Source: an uncultured Candidatus Saccharibacteria bacterium (lineage in GTDB: Bacteria; Patescibacteriota; Saccharimonadia; Saccharimonadales; Saccharimonadaceae). Taken from it: a stretch of DNA of 64,000 bases. The stretch's first letter is position 1; every line of letters starts with the position of its first letter. Positions 57,418 through 64,000 of this stretch are shown here, piece by piece. The DNA lies in contig CAMVCW010000001.1 of the NCBI GenBank assembly GCA_947166125.1, positions 124,001-188,000 on the forward strand, read 5' to 3'. A program made the translations under genes and the position numbers. A model generated the notes under the pieces. The model ran no database searches and had not been told where the DNA came from. It worked only from the letters and a program-made list of their open reading frames with translations.

Positions 57418-60400
57418 AAGTTACCTCCCATGATAATTTTCTTTACTCTGATGTAGTCGATAATGTCGATTTTATTATTACCATTCATATCGGCAGCCTT
57501 TTTGTAGACACCAGATAGTTTTTCTATATCCATGATATCGTTTTTGATACTTAGATAGTCTGCGTCCGCAATTGCTCCGTCGCCGTCGGTGTCACCGAGT
57601 ATGGCTATGCTGTATTCTTGTTCATGACTGCCTACTATGATTTTGATTTTATCACCAGTTTTGATGGTTTCGGAATCAATTATATTGTCATTTTTGTCGT
57701 GATGCTCAAATGAATTGTCGCTTGGGGTAGTATGTATTTTGCTTGTAATGGCGGAGAAAGTGTCTTCGGGCTTCGCAATAACAGTGTCATCCTGGGCAGT
57801 TACGTCTTTATCAAAATTCACAATGAAGTCCGATAGGATGGTTAGTATGTGTTCACCAAAATATTCAGTATAGTTTTCATCTATGTATAATTTGTACCTT
57901 ATAGTGTATTCTCCGACTTCGGTATACTCTGGAATTTGGTCCAAGATATACTCTCCATTGCTGTCTTTATACTTTATATGCGTGCCTGATGGATATTTTA
58001 GATCCATATCGATTGTATGTGGTGTATTATCGAACATGACGGTTTTATCGTTAGAATTATCAGTTACGGATAATTTTGCTTTCTTTATTTCGTACTGCAA
58101 TGTTACATCGTCTGTGGTATTATCGTCCCAGGTGTAATTATTGTTTTTTAGCGAGATAGTAGTAGCGTACAGTCCTGCGTTGGTGCCTTTGTTGCCAGAG
58201 ATAGTCATAGACTCTTCATCATATCCTAAGACTGCAAAGGTAATTTCTTCTGTGTTATATGTATAATATCCGTCTGGTTTTGTTGGCTTTGCTATTTTCT
58301 TGGGTACTATATTAAACTGGATTGCGAAGTCTTGCTCTTGCTGCCCATTACTAAATGCATATTCTTCGAATTTCTCATTTGATAATCTCAATGTTACTGT
58401 TGCATCCCTTTCTCCTACATTAGCACTTGACGATATTGCGCTCACAATACTGTATTCTGAACTTCCCAAATCAGAAACCGTTATGTTGGGCGTTGGAATA
58501 TTTGTTGTTCCGTCATATGTTTTGTCGTTTATGAAAATTTCTGGATCAATAATTGTTTTGCTATTGTTTACTGTGACTGTAATATCTATATTTTCAATGA
58601 TTTCATAATTATTTGTATTTGTTGGGACATATTTTGCTTTATATATAGCTTCTCCTGACTCCGTTATGATTTGACTTTCATCCATCCATTCAAAATGTTC
58701 AGGCAAAGTTATTTCTGATAATTGTTGGCCAAAATTAGCAGTTAATCCTGTTGGAACTGTATATGTTGGCGTTGCTTTTTCAATGGTTACCTCAACGTTT
58801 TGAGTTGATAAATAACCAACTGCATTTTTTGCTTTAACAATAAAATATGTATCACCATATTGAAAATCGACGGTATTTTCAGTCTGATAAGCTATGCTGA
58901 ATCCTACGCCATTCGAAATCGGGGCAGAGATGCTATTATTTAATATATCGAGAATTTCTTCACGATCTTCTTCCTCATGGTATATTAATTTGACACCTAA
59001 TGTTTGAAAATCAACCATACTTGCAGCCTTATAAGTGTCTTCATAATTTGTTACAACTATTTCATCAGGTTCTATATGTCTATAATTTAAATTTTTATTC
59101 TTTACGAATTGTTTTGTTGAAGAATTCTTATATACATATATTTGAAAATCTGCCTCTCGGATTTCACCTTCGTAATTTCTCCTAAAAGTATCATTTCCAA
59201 AATTTATAGTATTACCTAGTATATAAACATCTGATAACTGGTAACAATCTTCAAATGCATGGGCGCCAATTTTAGTAACGTTTGCGGGTATTGTTATTTT
59301 CTTTAAATTATTATTGCCAGTGAATGCATAATTTCCTATTTCTGTAATGTCTTCGGTTATCTTTGTATTGCTTGCTCCAAGGGCATCGGTAAAACCGATT
59401 AATAATTTATTACCATTCTCTACGATGCCTAAATTGTTCACCGTTTGGTATGGGCTATCTGTTGGTATAGTTCCGTCTTGGCTTTTTATTGGTGCATAAG
59501 CAAATGCGTCTTCGGCTATGTATTCTACGTCGCCTAAGAAAATTGTTTCTACGCCCGATCCCCAAAACGCTCTTGTTTCTACTCGTCCTTCAGCCAAATG
59601 AACAGATTTTAGATTTCTACAATTTTCAAAAGCCGATTCATTGACTAATTCAAAATCTACACTAAAGTTTGCTTCGGATATACCACTACCATAAAATGCA
59701 TATTGGCCAATTGAATCGCTACCGTATAAATTTATATCAGTTAGTAAGTAAGTTCCATAAAATGCGTATTCTCCTATAGTAGATCCTGGCTCAAGATCGA
59801 AGTATGATAGTGAAACACAGTTATAGAACGCATAATCTCCTATGGCGCCAATAATATGATAGTTAAAATCAGTTGGCATTTCTATGGTTGCTAGTTTTTT
59901 ACAATTATAGAATGCGTAATTTCCAATGACTAATGCATTTCCATAACTCCAGGCATATTGTTCTTCCCAAACCTTAATAGAAACTAGTTCAAAGCAATCT
60001 TTAAATGCATAATCTTCAACTTTTGTTATTGGAATATCTATTGATACTATTTTGCTGCTTTCAAAAGCATGGGCTCCTACTTCAATTTTATTGTCTGCGC
60101 CATGAATATACTTAATATTGGTTTCGGATAATGAATAGTTTCCGATTCTGGTAAATGTGCTTGGTAGATATAGATGAGTATATGATTCTATATCATTGCC
60201 GGATTCAGAGAATTTAAAATTATCTGCAAATGATGCGACCTGTTTTGAATCTATTGTTTCAGGAATGTATAATTTTTCAATTTCTAAATTATGATTTTTG
60301 TAACCTGTTATTTCTATCTTTCCGTTTGGCAAGGTGTCGTATTCCCAGCCACTTTCATAATTGTCTGGGTTGGTGATTTGAATATTCGTTGCTAAACTGC

Positions 60401-61904
60401 CCATTTTTATCGTAACTGTTTGGCTACCTGTTGCAGTAGGGTCATAATTTAAAACTTCAACATTGGGCAATTCCCCGATCGTTATTTCTTCGCTCGTATT
60501 GTCCGTATAATTGACTATTACTTTGCTTCCCATTAAATTTGTAATTGAATAGTAATTGTATTGTGTAAGGCTTAAATTCGTAGCATCAATATTTGCAATA
60601 CTTTTATTTAAATCTTTATAGACGCCAAGTTCATCACAATATGTTCCGTCGCAAAATTCTATGTTTTCAAAGGAGATAAGGCCATTGCCGAAATATTGAT
60701 CCCAACCTTGTTCTCCTAAATCTTGTGCATTATCTTTTAATATATCTATAATATTATCAAATGTTAAATTCTTGTTATAGCCTTTTAATACCGCAACTGC
60801 TGATACCGCATGAGGGGTTGCCATGGATGTCCCACTTATTATTTCGTGATCGTCATCGTCATTATTGCCATTTCCTCTCGAAATGGATGCCTCTTTTCCC
60901 ATGATACTTCTGATATTTGTTCCAGGAGCAGCGAATGTTATCTCTGCACCATAATTTGAGAATGTTGATTTATTTAAATTGGAATCAACTGATGCTATTG
61001 AAATTGTATTTTCAAGCGCGGATGGGTAATGTTTTTTTGCTGTATTGTCATTTCCCGCTGCTGCAACACTTATAATATTCTTCTTTTTTGCCGACTCAAT
61101 TGCTTGGTCTATTGCTTCAGTATATGAATAGCTACCAAAACTCATATTGATGACTTGCGCTTTATTATTATAAGCAACATAGTTTATTGCGGCTATAATA
61201 TCTGTATTATACATACTTCCTGTTCTTGAAACCTTAATAGGAAGAATTTTTACATTATCGGGTGTTCCTTCTGCTATTGTTCCTGCAACATGGGTTCCAT
61301 GTCCATTTTCATCAACCATTGTAGTAGTTGATTGTTCTAAAACATTATAGAATTCAGTAATTTTTCCACCATAATATTTATTGAATAGCGTCATGTCGCA
61401 ACCAGTATCTATTATTGCGGCGGTGACTTCTTCCATGTTCCCAATGTTGAAATTTGCAGAATTTATAGCATGGTCTAACGACATTTTTTCTATGCCCCAA
61501 GAATTATAATTTACTTCTTCGGTTGTGTATGTCTCGTTTTCTTCTATGCTTAGTATATCGCTATTTTCTTTTAGCTTTTCTAGTGCTAATGATTTCTCTT
61601 CTTCTGAATTATATAATAATATATATTGATTATTGGGAGTTTCTATGACGTTTTTCGCGCCATAAGTATTCTGAATTTTGTTATTGGCTATTGCAATAAG
61701 CATGTTTTCTTTATCTTCGTTTGTCTGGTATTTGGCAATTTCTCCAAAATAATCCTCCATAAACCCTTCAGATAGTTCGGATATATTTATGAGGTCGGCA
61801 GGGCTTTCTACTTTTTTGTGTGACCATGCTAGTGCTAGAGCGAAAAATGCTCCGGCTGTTAGCAGAAAAGTTCCCAAAATAATTGGTATGTTACGTTTTT
61901 TCAT
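57414..61904 (-). CDS. Subtilisin-like S8 protease with BspA-type LRRs and C-terminal dockerin
   Basis: 1496 residues. A signal peptide or anchor (6-27) and propeptide (about 40-130) precede the S8 domain with AIIDTGCD (Asp166), DENGHGTHVAG (His202), the oxyanion AAAGND and ISGTSMATPH (Ser360). Residues about 560-960 are LRR_5/BspA repeats (IGDYAFYNCVSLSYFDLEPG type). MBG/YDG-like beta domains follow (about 1050-1400, with NDKTYDGTTNIPTPNITVSD). The C-terminus (about 1430-1496) has two Ca-binding loops, GDTDGDGAIADADYLS and ADMNGNNKIDIIDYIR, forming a type I dockerin. All catalytic residues are present. It is a secreted protease probably docked to a cohesin-like partner. SD AAGGATG precedes the ATG. 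Confidence 0.9.
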   Translation of the reverse strand: MKKRNIPIILGTFLLTAGAFFALALAWSHKKVESPADLINISELSEGFMEDYFGEIAKYQTNEDKENMLIAIANNKIQNTYGAKNVIETPNNQYILLYNSEEEKSLALEKLKENSDILSIEENETYTTEEVNYNSWGIEKMSLDHAINSANFNIGNMEEVTAAIIDTGCDMTLFNKYYGGKITEFYNVLEQSTTTMVDENGHGTHVAGTIAEGTPDNVKILPIKVSRTGSMYNTDIIAAINYVAYNNKAQVINMSFGSYSYTEAIDQAIESAKKKNIISVAAAGNDNTAKKHYPSALENTISIASVDSNLNKSTFSNYGAEITFAAPGTNIRSIMGKEASISRGNGNNDDDDHEIISGTSMATPHAVSAVAVLKGYNKNLTFDNIIDILKDNAQDLGEQGWDQYFGNGLISFENIEFCDGTYCDELGVYKDLNKSIANIDATNLSLTQYNYYSITNLMGSKVIVNYTDNTSEEITIGELPNVEVLNYDPTATGSQTVTIKMGSLATNIQITNPDNYESGWEYDTLPNGKIEITGYKNHNLEIEKLYIPETIDSKQVASFADNFKFSESGNDIESYTHLYLPSTFTRIGNYSLSETNIKYIHGADNKIEVGAHAFESSKIVSIDIPITKVEDYAFKDCFELVSIKVWEEQYAWSYGNALVIGNYAFYNCKKLATIEMPTDFNYHIIGAIGDYAFYNCVSLSYFDLEPGSTIGEYAFYGTYLLTDINLYGSDSIGQYAFYGSGISEANFSVDFELVNESAFENCRNLKSVHLAEGRVETRAFWGSGVETIFLGDVEYIAEDAFAYAPIKSQDGTIPTDSPYQTVNNLGIVENGNKLLIGFTDALGASNTKITEDITEIGNYAFTGNNNLKKITIPANVTKIGAHAFEDCYQLSDVYILGNTINFGNDTFRRNYEGEIREADFQIYVYKNSSTKQFVKNKNLNYRHIEPDEIVVTNYEDTYKAASMVDFQTLGVKLIYHEEEDREEILDILNNSISAPISNGVGFSIAYQTENTVDFQYGDTYFIVKAKNAVGYLSTQNVEVTIEKATPTYTVPTGLTANFGQQLSEITLPEHFEWMDESQIITESGEAIYKAKYVPTNTNNYEIIENIDITVTVNNSKTIIDPEIFINDKTYDGTTNIPTPNITVSDLGSSEYSIVSAISSSANVGERDATVTLRLSNEKFEEYAFSNGQQEQDFAIQFNIVPKKIAKPTKPDGYYTYNTEEITFAVLGYDEESMTISGNKGTNAGLYATTISLKNNNYTWDDNTTDDVTLQYEIKKAKLSVTDNSNDKTVMFDNTPHTIDMDLKYPSGTHIKYKDSNGEYILDQIPEYTEVGEYTIRYKLYIDENYTEYFGEHILTILSDFIVNFDKDVTAQDDTVIAKPEDTFSAITSKIHTTPSDNSFEHHDKNDNIIDSETIKTGDKIKIIVGSHEQEYSIAILGDTDGDGAIADADYLSIKNDIMDIEKLSGVYKKAADMNGNNKIDIIDYIRVKKIIMGGNL

Positions 61905-61962
61905 TTTGCATCCTTATTTAAACTACATTTTTGTGTTTGTAACAACCAATAAACTCTTACTC

Positions 61963-61981
61963 TTGTGTATATTGTACACAA
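61963..61981. promoter_or_regulatory. Perfect dyad over the -10 of the protease operon
   Basis: TTGTGTA, 5 nt, TACACAA. On the minus strand it contains TACAAT, preceded by TTGTTT 16 nt upstream, so the dyad covers the likely -10 box. Confidence 0.55.
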
Positions 61982-62086
61982 AATAAAAATAAAAACAAGT
62001 GTTTTATTTGTGGGGTGGACAATGGAAGGGCTAGATATATATATTTGTTAAATCAAGGGTTTTATGATATAATTTGAAGAAATAGG

Positions 62087-62920
62087 ATGACTATGACAGC
62101 TTTAAAAGAATTGGGGTTAGAAGAGATGGCCGTGTTGGATGCGATTATTGTCCTGCGCCTTAGCAGCGAGAATGATATTTTTGAGTACGACTGTAAAGAA
62201 GTGCAAAAGAACCTTAACCGATCTGACGATTCTAAGGATCTTATAATTACCTTAGATATTCAACGAAAAATAGTTATGGATTTATCGAGAAAACGAGTTT
62301 TAAGCACAGATCGAATTATCGATAATAGATTTAAGAAAAATTTTCAATTACGTATTGATCCATATTGTATTGGCGTGCCATGTCCCCGCTCAGATTTCTT
62401 TTGGGAAAATAAGACACATTGGGCTTATGAGGAATTACAGGAGGGTGGAAGAATTAGTATAGAGGATGCTTATGCTAAATATGGCGATAAACTTTTTATC
62501 AAAATGACTAAAGAAGATATTGATGCTATTAATTATAATTATAGAGCAAGTCATACGGTGGAAACTAAGTTAGCAAAGAACAAAGATCTGAAGCCGTGTT
62601 TTTATGTCATAATTGATGGTGGAAAACCGATATGTGTTTCTGAGCTTCGTGAAAACAAAAAACCATTAAAAATTCTCGTAAGCGCCTTTAGAAAAAAAGG
62701 GACTACGGTTTATCGTAGTGACTTAATTGAGGAAGGGATTCTTCCAGCGGAAGATAGAGATAAATCTTTGAGGTCAGATATATTTAAGGATAATAAACAT
62801 ATTTTAAACGCTGATCCTTTTTTGTTAGAGATACACAGCGATAGACTTATGGTTAAGAAGTCTCAAAAAGTAACCCTTAATGAATTAAACCAGTTGAAAA
62901 CTAGATTAAAAATTTCTTAA
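62087..62920 (+). CDS. Hypothetical protein, start of an accessory region
   Basis: 277 residues, soluble. A helical N-terminal part (GLEEMAVLDAIIVLRL) and a basic region (IVMDLSRKRVLSTDRIID) could form a winged helix, but no known family is recognised. The first ATG (62087) and the second in frame (62093) are both possible. TATAAT (62068-62073) lies 13 nt upstream and an SD-like AGGA lies close by. It precedes a repeat cluster and a primase-like gene, so it may belong to replication control of a mobile element. Confidence 0.6.
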   Translation: MTMTALKELGLEEMAVLDAIIVLRLSSENDIFEYDCKEVQKNLNRSDDSKDLIITLDIQRKIVMDLSRKRVLSTDRIIDNRFKKNFQLRIDPYCIGVPCPRSDFFWENKTHWAYEELQEGGRISIEDAYAKYGDKLFIKMTKEDIDAINYNYRASHTVETKLAKNKDLKPCFYVIIDGGKPICVSELRENKKPLKILVSAFRKKGTTVYRSDLIEEGILPAEDRDKSLRSDIFKDNKHILNADPFLLEIHSDRLMVKKSQKVTLNELNQLKTRLKIS

Positions 62921-62933
62921 ACGTTCACTATAT

Positions 62934-63008
62934 TTCGGGTATTGTTCGGGTATTGGTGCAACGAGTTCCTATCGGAACAGAGATATAAGGAATTTTTAGT
63001 TCGGGTAT
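62934..63008. repeat. Tandem and dispersed 9-11-bp repeats (iteron-like)
   Basis: TTCGGGTATTG occurs twice head to tail (62934-62944, 62945-62955) and TTCGGGTAT again at 63000-63008. They lie upstream of a Toprim primase-like gene. A dyad GTCATCCT/AGGATGAC follows near 63078-63108. Confidence 0.5.
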
Positions 63009-63131
63009 CTGACTATTTTTTGATGACAAAACAAAGAGAGTGCATCATAATGCCACTAGACCGCCCGGCCATAATAGTCATCCTGCTGGACGGTCGCAAG
63101 GATGACCTTGTAAACAAAAGAAGGGAGAATT

Positions 63132-63290
63132 ATGTTTCTTTCAAATAAATTGGTGCGCGAGCATCAGAAACTACATAAAACTAAGTTTGGGGAGGACATA
63201 TCTCCAAAAGAGGCTGAGCGAGAGATACTGGATCTTAAGGAGCTAGTGAGGTTAATAGCCAAGGTGAGGAGGGATCGCCATGGCAAGTAG
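63132..63290 (+). CDS. Small charged protein before the primase gene
   Basis: 52 residues (begins MFLSNKLVREHQKLHKTKFG, ends VRRDRHGK), helical, Lys/Arg/Glu-rich. SD AAGGGAG lies 4 nt before the ATG. Its end overlaps the start of the primase-like gene by 11 bp in another frame, showing coupled translation. No family recognised. Confidence 0.6.
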   Translation: MFLSNKLVREHQKLHKTKFGEDISPKEAEREILDLKELVRLIAKVRRDRHGK

Positions 63291-64000
63291 ATTTGGTGAT
63301 ACAGGTGTTACATATTATGAGGGCCGGCAAACGTTTAGTAAGAAAAAGTGGGAGCCATCGCTTGAGACAATGGTACAAAATATCCATAAGAAATCCCGTA
63401 AAGATGAAAGAGTTCGTAGCTACTTTAGCAAGCGAGGAATTAATAGCAAAAGCATCGATAGATTTCAACTTGGAATCGAAGAGTTTGATGGATATGATAG
63501 GTTTGTAATTCCAGTTTATGATAAGACTGGTAAGGTGGCTTATTTAAAGCTCCGCATTACGCCGGAAAACGAGTCAGCTAGTGAAATAGCTGAAACAATG
63601 GGACAAGAGACATTAATTGATAAGTATGAGATTTACCCAGCCGATGCGGAAAGAATACTAGTCGGCGAGGAAGAATTGGTGAAAACTGATTCGAGCGACG
63701 TACTTATTTGTAAGGGAGAACTGGATAGGATAATTGCTATACAAGAAGGCGTTAATATGTCGGTAGTTACGGGAGGTGGCATTGTCCAAGGGTTTAAGGA
63801 AGAGTGGATTGAGCTGCTAAGGGGTAAAAGGAACATTTATTTATGTTTAGGCGAGAATGCTGTCGGTAAACGTGGCGCAAAAATACTTGCTCAACGTTTA
63901 GCAAAGCAAATACCGTCGGCGTCTATCTATATAATTTCTTTACCTTTTAAGGATAACAAATGCGCAGATCTTACGGATTATTTTGTTGAGAAACGAGGTA
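63280..64000 (+). CDS. Toprim-domain DNA primase-like protein, 3' end cut by window
   Basis: 240 codons visible, no stop. SD GAGGAGGG lies 6 nt before the ATG. Residues about 45-95 (RSYFSKRGINSKSIDRFQLG, DGYDRFVIPVYDKTGKVAYL) match the region before Toprim in DnaG-type primases. Toprim begins near 145 with VLICKGELDRIIAIQEGVN, containing the catalytic Glu, and TGGG. The usual DxD motif is replaced by LGENAVGKRGAK, so the metal site may be altered. The end (KCADLTDYFVEKRG) resembles the following K-D-xND-Y motif. It probably primes replication of a plasmid-like or phage-like element. Confidence 0.75.
   Translation, partial: MASRFGDTGVTYYEGRQTFSKKKWEPSLETMVQNIHKKSRKDERVRSYFSKRGINSKSIDRFQLGIEEFDGYDRFVIPVYDKTGKVAYLKLRITPENESASEIAETMGQETLIDKYEIYPADAERILVGEEELVKTDSSDVLICKGELDRIIAIQEGVNMSVVTGGGIVQGFKEEWIELLRGKRNIYLCLGENAVGKRGAKILAQRLAKQIPSASIYIISLPFKDNKCADLTDYFVEKRG

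Noticed and set aside
62942-63148. A 68-codon plus-strand ORF
   Set aside because: It starts inside the repeat cluster, has no SD and is overlapped by the better supported 63132-63290 ORF with a strong SD in another frame.
1-64000. Recoding of TGA as glycine or tryptophan
   Set aside because: Several complete genes end naturally in TGA (for example the AlkD-like and hamA genes), and no conserved motif is interrupted by TGA in intact genes.
1-64000. CRISPR array
   Set aside because: No regularly spaced direct repeats with unique spacers were seen; the repeats found are palindromic elements, att copies or tandem iteron-like units.

Overview
The window looks like a chromosome segment of a candidate-phyla-radiation bacterium, most likely Saccharibacteria (TM7). 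The clues are the split VirB4/PrgI/pilin-type type IV secretion genes, several secreted proteins ending in a FISUMP (Fib_succ_major) domain, a low-GC sequence, short gene spacing, and standard code 11 (TGA is used as stop, which argues against Gracilibacteria/Absconditabacteria). This assignment is inference from gene content, not from a marker gene. Many genes start about 6 nt after an extended -10 box (TGnTATAAT) and lack a Shine-Dalgarno sequence, so leaderless translation appears common beside normal SD-led starts.

Layout. 1-7835: a type IV secretion block (pilin-like VirB2, VirB6-like, PrgI/VirB3-like, VirB4 split into N-terminal and ATPase proteins). 7836-15412: chaperone dnaJ under a CIRCE operator, two kinds of palindromic repeat element, a first FISUMP surface protein with a structured leader RNA, RNase Y, a nucleotidase, pyrophosphatase, DUF1653 and AlkD-like proteins. 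15613-31185: an integrated region at a tRNA-Lys gene. A large serine recombinase lies antisense into the tRNA. It is followed by a divergent defence island: a DpnII-like operon (HTH-Dam methylase, endonuclease, second methylase, Abi_C protein) and a Hachiman pair (hamA, hamB). The end of this element is marked by a second copy of the att region. A second, decayed element follows with a GtrA remnant, GtrB, a polysaccharide deacetylase and GtrII, and ends at a third att-like copy.

31186-48775: a cyclophilin-like protein with an alpha/beta hydrolase, HAM1/RdgB, a second FISUMP protein with leader RNA, glmS, a frameshifted relative of the FISUMP N-terminal domain, a DUF916-like protein, a polysaccharide operon (polyprenyl sugar transferase, GT4, O-antigen ligase), glmM, a short Pta-like protein and dnaK with two CIRCE boxes. 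GlmS and GlmM supply amino sugar for envelope polymers. 48776-61904: CBM26 surface protein, ruvB, pseudopilin, third FISUMP protein with leader RNA, tRNA-Met, tRNA-Arg, and a two-gene surface operon (subtilase with BspA-type LRRs and dockerin; Ig-like sortase substrate). 61905-64000: probably the start of another accessory region, with tandem repeats and a Toprim primase-like gene cut by the window end.

The strongest candidate for something undescribed is the roughly 150-nt RNA in front of all three FISUMP genes. Its three helices change sequence between copies but keep pairing. A strictly conserved loop can pair with a conserved strand just 3' of the closing helix, followed by a T run, which predicts a pseudoknot-type attenuator. 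The tRNA-Lys defence element, whose integrase C-terminus is replaced by tRNA antisense sequence on integration, is the second highlight.
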